From Candidatus Kaiserbacteria bacterium (GTDB lineage Bacteria > Patescibacteriota > Minisyncoccia > Phycocordibacterales > Phycocordibacteraceae), in the NCBI GenBank assembly GCA_011052355.1, contig DRJB01000019.1, forward strand, positions 1-16,628: 16,628 nt of DNA. Reading direction: 5' to 3'. Shown here piece by piece: positions 1 to 6,807 of this stretch. The notes below the pieces were generated by a model. The model saw nothing but the letters and a program-made list of their open reading frames with translations. It searched no databases and had not been told where the DNA came from. Every line of letters begins with the position of its first letter. Position 1 is the first letter of the stretch. A program made the translations under genes and the position numbers.

Positions 1-2288
1 AAAGCTTGTACCAATTCTTCATATTGTTGCTTCGTAATGGATTCATAAGGAGCAAGCTGATATACATAATCCGAGCGAGGAAGAAACGACAACCCACCGA
101 CAATATCCCAATGGTCATATACCCAATTTGCCACCTGAATCCATTCGTTCTCACCCACAGAAATGGTAACCGAGGGGTTATGGTCAGTATAATTATTTTT
201 CACAAGCTCCCAATGCTTCAGTTGGTCAAGCGCAGTGAGGTCGTCTTTTGTTACCGCACCCGTCGGCGCTTTTACCGGGAACTCCATTACATACGTATTG
301 GCATCATCAATACCCTGTCCAACCTCGGGATGAAATGGCACACCTTGTTCTTTAAGCATGGTGAACAACACGTCAGTGGCGCTGATACGAATACGACGAA
401 TATAATAAGCGCTGTGTCGCGGATGCATACCCGATGACACATCAAACGTTTGCGATACCGTTCCGGACGGCTTAATTGCCGTAATTGCCATTGACGCATT
501 CACCCCAAAACGCTTGGCATATTTTTTATTCGTTTTTGTCGTTTCGTTGCGCATTGTGGCAAGCACATCCGCATCTCGTACCGCCGGGCAATCCCATTGT
601 CCCGTGATGGAAACACCAAGCAGACGCTCCTCTTCGCAATTTTTCTTCCATTGTTTTGAGAGATAACCGAAATTGGTCAATGTTGATTGATATGTCCCCA
701 AAATTGTCGCAACGTGCGCCTTACGCACAAGAGTTTCCTTTGTGTCATTGGCACGCGCAATGACTTCCGTGAGATTACAAAACTGTTTTGATTTGAGTAT
801 AATCTCTCCGCATGGATTAGTACCCACCGGCTTAATAACACGATGATTCTTTATATAGCCGGTCTCTTCAAGATTTTTAATGCGACGCTTTGGTAATTGT
901 GAAATAAGTCCGCCACGATTAAAGATGCCCCTTTCACCGGTACCACTTTTCATGAGTGCTACCCACTCATCCATAAATTCCGTATTATTCGGCTTTTCAA
1001 GATATACAGCGGAGTTGTTCGCGATGGTACGGTGTGCATCCGTCACATAAAATTGTCCTTTCTTCGCATCGCGAACCAGCTCATCATCAAGGTCAGACAA
1101 AGAAATCATCGCGCTACGACGCACACCACCGGCAACCACACACACACCTATTTTGCAAATAATATCATGTACATCAATATTGCGCAGACGTCTTCCTTGA
1201 TGCGCAAGTATTCTCTCTCTGACAAATGATATGAGTTGGCGCAATGTTGCCGGACCGGATGCTTTCCCGCCCATGATCTTAAGGCGAGTACCTGCAGGAC
1301 GAATTTTTGAATAATCAAATTCAATATCTTTACCATCAAACCATGTTTCCAATCCGCATGTAAGGGCATTGCACCATCCTTCTTTGGAATCAACAATAAC
1401 ATGCGGTGGGAGTACCTCCCCGGTTTGATATTGTATTTGCGGAAAAGATTGCACGTTGGCGCTTTCAACCGAATATCCGACACCGGCGCCACTCATGGAA
1501 ACATACATAATCTCGGCAAAATCTCTCAGCTCAGACGGAGCGATATATGAGCAATTATAGGCAACCACATTGCATCTGCGCGACGCTTCTCCCGAAAATT
1601 GCATAAGTCGCATTGAGGGCATGACTTGCTGAGTAAGAATCGCCTCACGAATTTCTTCATATTCTTTTTCCGTAACTTTCTTTCCCAGATTTTCTTTCAT
1701 AAAACTCATGTATCGGTCAACGGTTTCAATCCATGTCTCCCTACGACCTTCCGAGGGAATCCATTTTGAATATGAACGCAAGTATACAAATTCTCCCAAT
1801 GGATTATCCTTAAAATATTCCTTACTTTTTTGTGCCAAATCTCGTACTCGTTGAGGTATTTCTTTTTGTTCCGCGCGCATATATGCACGCTTGTCACGAT
1901 ATAAAATATATGATTTGGCGGTTACGATAAATCCACCCATCATTAATTGCATTTCCACAGAATCTTGTATGCCCTCTACCGTTGGCAAGAAATTTTTATA
2001 TTTTTTTGAAAAACGTGCTAATTCTCCCACCACTTGATGTGCAACGAGTATCGCATCATCAAGGGTTCCCTCTTTCGCATCAACCATAGCTTTATATATC
2101 GCTGAGGCAATTTTCTTAAAATCAAACGTGGCTACAGTACCGTCACGCTTCTCAATACTCGGTATGAGTTTTGTGTATCGTTTATTTTCTTTTACGTCAA
2201 TGGCAAGTGCATCTTCTTTTTGCATAGGTTGCGTTGCTGGTAATACTGAAGTAACTCCGGTTGTTTTTTTCTCTTTTAATTTAGACAT
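1..2288 (-). CDS. nrdJ: Adenosylcobalamin-dependent ribonucleoside-triphosphate reductase (class II), 3' end beyond the window
   Basis: Reduces ribonucleotides to deoxyribonucleotides in the cytoplasm using a cobalamin-generated thiyl radical. The ATG at 2288 opens a frame that stays open to the window edge, giving 762 residues without the C-terminus. Residues about 43-135 look like an ATP-cone allosteric domain (IEKRDGTVATFDFKKI, then a tail ending in YILYRDKRAY). The catalytic barrel follows: YNCSYI with Cys246, the SGAGVGYSVE loop, NPCGEI with Cys493, and a further Cys504 in FCNLTEV. The 11-residue spacing of the last two matches Cys408/Cys419 of the Lactobacillus leichmannii enzyme, whose partner would be Cys246 here. 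AIKPSGTVSQ and MHPRHSAYYIRRIRI are further family motifs. I see no good ribosome binding site; a possible TATAAC box lies about 12 bases upstream of the ATG. The C-terminal redox cysteines would lie off the window. Confidence 0.95.
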   Translation of the reverse strand, partial: MSKLKEKKTTGVTSVLPATQPMQKEDALAIDVKENKRYTKLIPSIEKRDGTVATFDFKKIASAIYKAMVDAKEGTLDDAILVAHQVVGELARFSKKYKNFLPTVEGIQDSVEMQLMMGGFIVTAKSYILYRDKRAYMRAEQKEIPQRVRDLAQKSKEYFKDNPLGEFVYLRSYSKWIPSEGRRETWIETVDRYMSFMKENLGKKVTEKEYEEIREAILTQQVMPSMRLMQFSGEASRRCNVVAYNCSYIAPSELRDFAEIMYVSMSGAGVGYSVESANVQSFPQIQYQTGEVLPPHVIVDSKEGWCNALTCGLETWFDGKDIEFDYSKIRPAGTRLKIMGGKASGPATLRQLISFVRERILAHQGRRLRNIDVHDIICKIGVCVVAGGVRRSAMISLSDLDDELVRDAKKGQFYVTDAHRTIANNSAVYLEKPNNTEFMDEWVALMKSGTGERGIFNRGGLISQLPKRRIKNLEETGYIKNHRVIKPVGTNPCGEIILKSKQFCNLTEVIARANDTKETLVRKAHVATILGTYQSTLTNFGYLSKQWKKNCEEERLLGVSITGQWDCPAVRDADVLATMRNETTKTNKKYAKRFGVNASMAITAIKPSGTVSQTFDVSSGMHPRHSAYYIRRIRISATDVLFTMLKEQGVPFHPEVGQGIDDANTYVMEFPVKAPTGAVTKDDLTALDQLKHWELVKNNYTDHNPSVTISVGENEWIQVANWVYDHWDIVGGLSFLPRSDYVYQLAPYESITKQQYEELVQA

Positions 2289-2379
2289 GGGAAAGCAAAA
2301 AGTTATAATAATGACGTGCATGACGCAACGTTATTTCAATTGTAACTCTCTCATCACCAATGGGCAAAATGTGGATAAA

Positions 2380-2889
2380 TCATTTTGAAAAGTTTTTGCC
2401 ATATGGCAATGGAAGAGCAATGACAGAACCGACACGCCAAGAACGCCCGGCGGAAAACCCGGGGCGTGTCTCAAGGACATATCGCACCGACACCGGTGGA
2501 TAAAAAATATGCGGATAGGTGTTCGGTTGAACCGAGTTGTCAATACCGATAATTGTTCCGTTGTCCGATAGCCATAGTATGTCAATTGGAGTGAGCATAT
2601 TCTTCATCCAAAAGCCATACCTTCCTGCTTGTTGAAAAACAAACAACATCGCATAATTATTCGGTATGACCTTTCTTCCGGAAAGTCCGCGTTCAAGCTC
2701 TGTGGTTGTCGTGGCAATTTCAAAATGTATGCCTTGGTTTACGAAGCGTGCGTACGTATCGGACACATTTGTGTGAATTGGTGGCATCAATGTATGTCCT
2801 TTAGATATGTGTGTCCTATAGAAAATAACTCCAGTGATTACCACCGCCAAGACAAGTATCGTAATCACTATAAAATATTTTTTATGCAT
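2380..2889 (-). CDS. DUF192 family protein with an N-terminal membrane anchor
   Basis: A 169-residue protein. Residues 1-25 (MHKKYFIVITILVLAVVITGVIF) form one hydrophobic segment, either a signal anchor or an uncleaved signal peptide, so the rest is probably outside the membrane. The remainder carries the DUF192 pattern: a GLSGR turn, AMLFVF, GRYGFWMKNM, PIDILWLSDNGTIIGID, and a closing YVLETRPGFSAGRSWRVGSVIALP. The family's molecular function is not established. The frame is open upstream to 3000, but I prefer the start at 2889 because the hydrophobic anchor begins there and the extra 37 codons would read through a large inverted repeat. It is divergent from the ZIP transporter and ends 91 bases before the start of the ribonucleotide reductase gene on the same strand. 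Confidence 0.85.
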   Translation of the reverse strand: MHKKYFIVITILVLAVVITGVIFYRTHISKGHTLMPPIHTNVSDTYARFVNQGIHFEIATTTTELERGLSGRKVIPNNYAMLFVFQQAGRYGFWMKNMLTPIDILWLSDNGTIIGIDNSVQPNTYPHIFYPPVSVRYVLETRPGFSAGRSWRVGSVIALPLPYGKNFSK

Positions 2890-2930
2890 TGCCACTAAGT
2901 ATCGCACAGGTTGCGCATGTTTTATACATA

Positions 2931-2973
2931 CTGTTTTCAGGGCGCCCTCTGTCAGGAGGCGCCCTGAAAACAG
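2931..2973. repeat. Inverted repeat (16-bp perfect arms) between divergent genes
   Basis: The arms 2931-2946 and 2958-2973 are perfect reverse complements, with an 11-base loop. With a one-base bulge the stem can extend inward by pairing CCTC (2946-2949) with GAGG (2956-2959). It sits between the divergent starts of the DUF192 gene (2889) and the ZIP gene (3044), so neither transcript should end here. There is no T-run on either side. It may be a regulatory structure or a member of the palindrome series found throughout the window. Confidence 0.8.
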
Positions 2974-3002
2974 ACACCGTAAGACGGAAACATCGGGCAT
3001 TC

Positions 3003-3047
3003 ATGATGGACAATTCAAAGAGCGCACTGTACTCTTTTTATATATGA
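3003..3047 (+). CDS. Possible 14-codon leader peptide ahead of the ZIP gene
   Basis: ATG ATG at 3003-3008 opens a reading frame of 14 codons (MMDNSKSALYSFYI) that ends with TGA at 3045-3047. The stop overlaps the ATG of the ZIP transporter as ATGA, the arrangement typical of translational coupling. No strong ribosome binding site is visible. It could be a chance ORF. Confidence 0.2.
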   Translation: MMDNSKSALYSFYI

Positions 3048-3769
3048 TTTTTCTTGTCGCCGTGGCGACATTTTTTTCCACCATTCTTGGCGGATCATTT
3101 GCGTTATGGCTTAAAGATCGCCTGCATCTCATTTTGGGTTTCAGTGCCGGAGCGGTTATCGCGGTTGCATTTTTTGACCTTATTCCAGAATCACTCAAGC
3201 TTGCGAAAAACTTCTATGAACCGACAACGATACTCTCAATAACGGCGCTCGGTTTTATGCTATATCTCACCCTTGACCGGCTTATACTTTTGAATAATCG
3301 TACACCCGATGCGATTGACGCAAAACACTCTCATATGCGCGGGTCAGCAGGTGCCGGGAGTTTGTCGCTTCATAGTTTTCTTGACGGCATCGGCATCGGG
3401 TTTGCGTTCCAAGTTTCCACATCGGTGGGCATCATAGTCGCCGTGGCAGTCCTTGCACATGATTTCTCAGACGGTATTAACACGGTAAATTTCATTATTA
3501 AAAATAATGGCACTCGCGTGTGGGCGTGGCGGTGGCTTTTTATAGACGCACTCACACCGGTTGCCGGTGTATTGGTAACACTATTCTTCACACTCTCGGT
3601 ACAAGAACTGTCGCTTTTGCTCTCACTTTTCGCCGGATTTTTCCTCTACCTTGGTGCAAGTGATTTAATCCCCGAAAGTTACCATTCTCACCCAACGCGC
3701 TTTACCACATACGCAACCATCTTTGGTGTGTTGTTTCTTTATGCAGTCGTCACATTGGCAAGTGCTTGA
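3044..3769 (+). CDS. ZIP family divalent metal transporter
   Basis: A 241-residue integral membrane protein expected to move Zn2+ or a similar divalent cation into the cytoplasm. About seven to eight hydrophobic segments are visible. The metal-site helices carry HSFLDGIGIGFAF and HDFSDGINTVNF, the paired His/Asp-Gly signatures of ZIP transmembrane segments 4 and 5. AVIAVAFFDLIPESL and LGASDLIPES are the other family-typical stretches. The linker after the third segment is short and has a single HSH. The frame is open upstream to 2834, but that part is non-hydrophobic and crosses the inverted repeat at 2931-2973, so the ATG at 3044 is preferred. The substrate cannot be fixed from sequence. The 3' end overlaps the convergent membrane-protein gene by 31 bases. 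Confidence 0.88.
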   Translation: MIFLVAVATFFSTILGGSFALWLKDRLHLILGFSAGAVIAVAFFDLIPESLKLAKNFYEPTTILSITALGFMLYLTLDRLILLNNRTPDAIDAKHSHMRGSAGAGSLSLHSFLDGIGIGFAFQVSTSVGIIVAVAVLAHDFSDGINTVNFIIKNNGTRVWAWRWLFIDALTPVAGVLVTLFFTLSVQELSLLLSLFAGFFLYLGASDLIPESYHSHPTRFTTYATIFGVLFLYAVVTLASA

Positions 3770-4338
3770 GAGTGATCCATTGTGTTGTCTTGCAGAGTGA
3801 CTGCGCCAAGTAAGAGCTCTTCATTCGGACCGTTCAACCATGACTGCTTTTCGTATAGTACCGACTCATACCAAGGAAGATACTCGTGTGCATTTTCTTC
3901 AATGATTTGACCAAACCCGCTCATAAAGAAAATTATGCCAAGCCCGCACACCGCAACCGCTATTCCGATAAGAGAAAGAACGAGAGGATAACGATACCCA
4001 TACGCAGTGGTGCGTATATGCGCATATCCTATGCCGGAGAACAAAATGAGAATGCCTATCCACATAAATGGAAGTGAATCCCTTAGGAAACCAATCCATG
4101 TTCTGTGTGTAATCAGCGCATGTTGCCAGTCCATGTGTATAAGTACAAAAAACATTGCGGCGGTTGCCACTGATGCAACAAGCACTGCCAAAAATGCAAA
4201 AGCCCACAAAAGTCTGTTGCGCAATAAAAATATCCACCGTGGTCGCACCGCAATATGCTCGTCGTCTATTTTACGTAAAACTTTTTTTGCAAATGGTGTT
4301 TTCGCAATGATAGGTGATGAAAAATTATGTAATGTCAT
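3739..4338 (-). CDS. Membrane protein paired with the upstream sigma factor (possible anti-sigma factor)
   Basis: A 199-residue protein of unknown family. Residues 1-42 are polar and basic (cytoplasmic by the positive-inside rule). Three hydrophobic helices follow at about 43-68, 88-106 and 117-141. The C-terminal tail of about 55 residues is soluble (ENAHEYLPWYESVLYEKQSWLNGPNEELLLGAV). It starts 17 bases after the stop of the ECF-like sigma factor on the same strand. That pairing, with a cytoplasmic N-terminus and an outside domain, is the usual layout of a membrane-bound anti-sigma factor. I see no recognisable anti-sigma motif (for example a zinc-binding HxxxCxxC), so this role is inferred from position. 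The 3' end overlaps the convergent ZIP gene by 31 bases. Confidence 0.7.
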   Translation of the reverse strand: MTLHNFSSPIIAKTPFAKKVLRKIDDEHIAVRPRWIFLLRNRLLWAFAFLAVLVASVATAAMFFVLIHMDWQHALITHRTWIGFLRDSLPFMWIGILILFSGIGYAHIRTTAYGYRYPLVLSLIGIAVAVCGLGIIFFMSGFGQIIEENAHEYLPWYESVLYEKQSWLNGPNEELLLGAVTLQDNTMDHSQALANVTTA

Positions 4339-4354
4339 ACTCGTGTGTGATTAA

Positions 4355-4909
4355 TTAAAAGTATACCGTGCCCATCGGTATGGTAAGAATATCGGAAATC
4401 TCTCTATACGAGCGGTCTTCAAAAAAACGAAGCACTAATATATCACGATATGATTTTGTGAGTTGACTTAACTCTTGTGAGATTATTTCTGAAGAGAGTC
4501 GCTCGCGCGCAACGGCACTCGTATCAGCGGTTTCATCGCGCACCAAATCAATCCACGACTCCAGATTTGCATCCAGTCGTATTTCAGGTCTGGCTTTTTT
4601 CTTTCTAAAAAAGGTCATCGCTTCGTTATATGTAATGCGATATATCCACGAAGAAAAAGAAAGCCGGATATCAAACTGTTGTAAATTTTTATATACATTC
4701 ATAAATACATTTTGCAATATGTCTTCCCTGTCTTCTTGTGTTGCCACGCCGCAACGATATAAATAACGGAAGAGCGGTTTTTCATATCGCTCAATCAAGC
4801 GGACAAATTGTTTTTTGTCGGAAATAGTGTTCACCACCAACGTCTCATCTGAGACATCGGACTTACTGACGGGTTGCTCTTGTTGATGCCGCCGTATATT
4901 CATACGCAT
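4355..4909 (-). CDS. RNA polymerase sigma-70 family (ECF-like) factor, probably frameshifted at its 3' end
   Basis: 184 residues. Region 2 is clear: FVRLIERYEKPLFRYLYR, DREDILQNVFMNVYKNLQQFD (DAEDLxQxxF-type core binding) and FSSWIYRITYNEAMTFFRKKKA (promoter -10 recognition). Region 4 begins with ISQELSQLTKSYRDILVLRFFEDRSYREISDILTIPMGTV and then stops after YF. The recognition helix that should follow (GTVKSxLxRAR in most relatives) is missing. The break is at a run of four A on the plus strand (4357-4360). One extra base there would give YFLINHTRV and a TGA that overlaps the ATG of the next gene as ATGA. The gene is therefore either mutated, mis-sequenced or expressed by frameshifting. It heads a two-gene unit with the membrane protein at 3739-4338. 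Confidence 0.85.
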   Translation of the reverse strand: MRMNIRRHQQEQPVSKSDVSDETLVVNTISDKKQFVRLIERYEKPLFRYLYRCGVATQEDREDILQNVFMNVYKNLQQFDIRLSFSSWIYRITYNEAMTFFRKKKARPEIRLDANLESWIDLVRDETADTSAVARERLSSEIISQELSQLTKSYRDILVLRFFEDRSYREISDILTIPMGTVYF

Positions 4910-5003
4910 GACGAAATTATTTGTTTACCGACTAAGCTATTCACCATATAACACATACACCGATTATGCGACCTGTTAAGACATATGCGCTCTCACCCCC
5001 GCC

Positions 5004-5032
5004 ATTGTGCCACCCCAACGAGGTGGCACAAT
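5004..5032 (+). terminator. Hairpin with T-run, reads as an intrinsic terminator on the plus strand
   Basis: Arms of 11 bp (5004-5014 and 5022-5032) enclose a 7-base loop and are followed on the plus strand by CATTTTTGG. No plus-strand gene is recognised immediately upstream. On the minus strand, the direction of the flanking genes, there is no T-run. It lies between the flavin reductase and the sigma factor genes. Confidence 0.4.
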
Positions 5033-5112
5033 CATTTTTGGTATTGTCATTGGTTATTATCATGAGTTCTTTGTTTTTGGGAGAAATAATGTAAGGCGTT
5101 GTGATACACATG

Positions 5113-5165
5113 AACTCCTCAGTGATATTTTCTCCCCTCATGGGAGAAAATATCACTGAGGAGTT
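5113..5165. repeat. Long perfect inverted repeat (24-bp arms) overlapping the flavin reductase stop codon
   Basis: The arms 5113-5136 and 5142-5165 are perfect reverse complements with a 5-base loop (CTCAT). The TGA stop of the flavin reductase gene (5153-5155) lies inside the right arm, so the last codons of that gene form part of the stem. No T-run follows in the direction of transcription. It probably marks the 3' end of the flavin reductase mRNA, as a terminator or an exonuclease barrier. Confidence 0.8.
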
Positions 5166-5692
5166 ATTCTCTGTACCAGTGTTTCAAGCGCTTGCTCAAG
5201 AAACCTTATAGTTTCTTTATCAATAAGCTCACCGCTCTCGTCAAATTTCTGCATGGCATGCGAGAGGTAAAACTCAGGTTGACCGATTACGTGAGCATCA
5301 AGAAATAATAGCATCATCTTTAAATGTTGCTGTGCGACGATAGTTCCATATTGTCCGGCAGATGCACCTAATACCAATATCTGTTTACCCGCAAGAGAGT
5401 TCTTTCCCCATGGGCGCGATAACCATTCAATGACGCTCTTAAGCGCACCGGAGATTGATCTGTTAAACTCAGGAGTGGCAATGATGACACCATTTGATGA
5501 TTCTATAGCATCTTTGAGTGCTTGCGCTTGTGGTGGAAACGTCTCTTCAGCATCTTGGTTGTACAGTGGCAATGCAGATATATCAAAAATGGAAATATCC
5601 ATTCCATTCGGTGCATGTTTCCGGGCGGCGCGCAGTAATGCGGTGTTATAAGACCCCTTTCGTAAACTTCCCGAAATGGCAACTATATTCAT
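5153..5692 (-). CDS. NADPH-dependent FMN reductase / quinone reductase (flavodoxin-like fold)
   Basis: 179 residues, a normal length for the family. The N-terminus MNIVAISGSLRKGSYNTALLRAA is the FMN phosphate-binding loop of the ChrR/YieF-type reductases. The second signature, ATPEFNRSISGALKSVIEWLSRP, matches the TPEYNxSxPGxLKNxIDWxSRP pattern around residues 73-95. KQILVLGASAGQYGTIVAQQHL completes the flavin site. The enzyme transfers two electrons from NAD(P)H to FMN, quinones or similar acceptors and is usually linked to oxidative-stress protection. The substrate here is unknown. The ATG at 5692 has no clear ribosome binding site. A TATAAT sequence on the minus strand (5724-5729) lies about 31 bases upstream, at the edge of the 40-bp palindrome. 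Confidence 0.9.
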   Translation of the reverse strand: MNIVAISGSLRKGSYNTALLRAARKHAPNGMDISIFDISALPLYNQDAEETFPPQAQALKDAIESSNGVIIATPEFNRSISGALKSVIEWLSRPWGKNSLAGKQILVLGASAGQYGTIVAQQHLKMMLLFLDAHVIGQPEFYLSHAMQKFDESGELIDKETIRFLEQALETLVQRITPQ

Positions 5693-5724
5693 AGATAAAA
5701 AATATTAAGAGTTATACTATACCA

Positions 5725-5764
5725 TTATACACAGTCCGCCACTGCAGTGGCGGACTGTGTATAA
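5725..5764. repeat. 40-bp perfect palindrome with DnaA-box-like ends
   Basis: Positions 5725-5744 and 5745-5764 are perfect reverse complements with no spacer. Each end is TTATACACA, which matches the DnaA-box consensus TTATNCACA, in inverted orientation. The left end also provides TATAAT on the minus strand just upstream of the flavin reductase gene. It lies between the 3' end of the DsbA-like gene (5784) and the flavin reductase start (5692). There is no T-run. Confidence 0.8.
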
Positions 5765-5783
5765 CTCAACACACCCGAGAGAG

Positions 5784-6527
5784 TTATTTCTTCGCATTAA
5801 TTTCAGCGTCAATAAGCGGACTGAATACCGAATATGGCTGAGCCCCGACAATCAGGTGCGTGCCTATAATCATACTGGGAGTTCCGTTCACGCCCATCTT
5901 TTGTCCTTCGGAACGGTCGGCGGCAACTTGCGCCTTAAATGCGGTTTTGTTTTTATTCATGACCGTGACAATTTTATCAGTATCAATTCCCGGGATTTTC
6001 TTTGTCATTTTTATAATACTTGGCAGATCTCCAAATCCGGTATTTTCTCCATCTTGCGCGGAGTACATGGCACGATACCACTGATAGAATTTGTCAGGAT
6101 AAGTCGCCCACACTGCACGTGCAAACATAGCCGCCGTTTGCGAGTCCGGACCGAGAAATGCAAAATCCTTAAATACTATCTTAAGTTTGCCGGTTTTTAC
6201 ATAATTCGTATACAGCTCCGGCATGGTGTTTGTCTCAAACAGTTTGCAAAATGGGCACTGATAATCAAACCATTCAATAAGAACCGCCGGAGCATTTTTA
6301 TTGCCGATGTATGGGTCGCCGGCTATTGCCACATCATGTGCGTTCACTGTTTGTGTCGAAGGCACTTGTTGTGCTTGTGCCGAAGGTGCCTGTTGCGAAC
6401 CGGTTGGTTGTTTAACTGCCGTAATACTCGTGCCGGCATGTCCAAAATATAGAGCACCGCCAATAATGATTGCACCCACCACCAATGCAATGGGAGTAAG
6501 ATACCTGTCTTGTTTTTCTGAATTCAT
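5784..6527 (-). CDS. DsbA-like thiol:disulfide oxidoreductase, membrane-anchored
   Basis: 247 residues. A short basic start (MNSEKQDRYLT) precedes one hydrophobic helix (about residues 11-28, PIALVVGAIIIGGALYFG). A low-complexity Gln/Ala/Pro/Ser linker (about 40-62) follows, built on an imperfect QQxPSxQ repeat. The thioredoxin-fold domain comes next, with WFDYQCPFC (CPFC active site, about Cys91 and Cys94), FKDFAFLGPDSQTAAMFARA and the cis-proline loop GVNGTPSMIIG. It probably acts outside the membrane to introduce or shuffle disulfides. The frame is open to an ATG at 6566. I prefer 6527 because the anchor begins there and a TATAAG box lies just upstream of it, within the extra codons. It is separated from typA by a terminator and from the flavin reductase by a palindrome. 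Confidence 0.88.
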   Translation of the reverse strand: MNSEKQDRYLTPIALVVGAIIIGGALYFGHAGTSITAVKQPTGSQQAPSAQAQQVPSTQTVNAHDVAIAGDPYIGNKNAPAVLIEWFDYQCPFCKLFETNTMPELYTNYVKTGKLKIVFKDFAFLGPDSQTAAMFARAVWATYPDKFYQWYRAMYSAQDGENTGFGDLPSIIKMTKKIPGIDTDKIVTVMNKNKTAFKAQVAADRSEGQKMGVNGTPSMIIGTHLIVGAQPYSVFSPLIDAEINAKK

Positions 6528-6668
6528 ATATGATAAATTATCTAGCTTATAATGCGAATAACTCAATCAAAGATTGTTACTGTTCTAGTATAGCAACACC
6601 GTAATAATATGCAACGCATCGCATCAAATCATCTAAAATGACACGCGACCACACCAACAAAAAACAGT

Positions 6669-6719
6669 GTCAGCAGTACAAATGAGGGGTTTCGTAAACC
6701 CCTCATTTGTACTGCTGAC
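6669..6719 (-). terminator. Terminator after typA: perfect hairpin (24-bp arms) plus T-run
   Basis: The arms 6669-6692 and 6696-6719 are perfect reverse complements with a 3-base loop. On the minus strand the stem is followed after a few bases by TTTTTT (plus-strand A-run around 6659-6664). That fits an intrinsic terminator about 90 bases after the typA stop. The stem is much longer than a typical one. The rest of 6528-6807 shows no gene. Confidence 0.75.
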
Positions 6720-6807
6720 GTAACTATAGTTATGGAGTCATTGTTATATGATTTGATACGTACGGTTCTATCGTGAAGAATTCGTATTATAAAGATTAAA
6801 TCTATCG

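Noticed and set aside
4980..5032. Possible T-box riboswitch (GGGTGGCAC on the minus strand)
   Set aside because: The conserved T-box core needs GGGTGGNACC; here it reads GGTGGCACAAT and forms part of a simple hairpin. The downstream gene is a sigma factor, not a tRNA-related gene.
4941..5156. 71-codon minus-strand ORF between the flavin reductase and sigma factor genes
   Set aside because: It begins inside the 5113-5165 palindrome, crosses the 5004-5032 hairpin, has no ribosome binding site and a composition unlike the neighbouring proteins.
6342..6412. Imperfect tandem repeat in the DsbA-like gene
   Set aside because: It is an ordinary low-complexity Gln/Ala/Pro/Ser linker between the membrane anchor and the thioredoxin domain.
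5757..6452. 231-codon plus-strand ORF
   Set aside because: It is antisense to the DsbA-like gene and rich in Cys, Arg and His as expected for a shadow frame. It also begins in the 5725-5764 palindrome.
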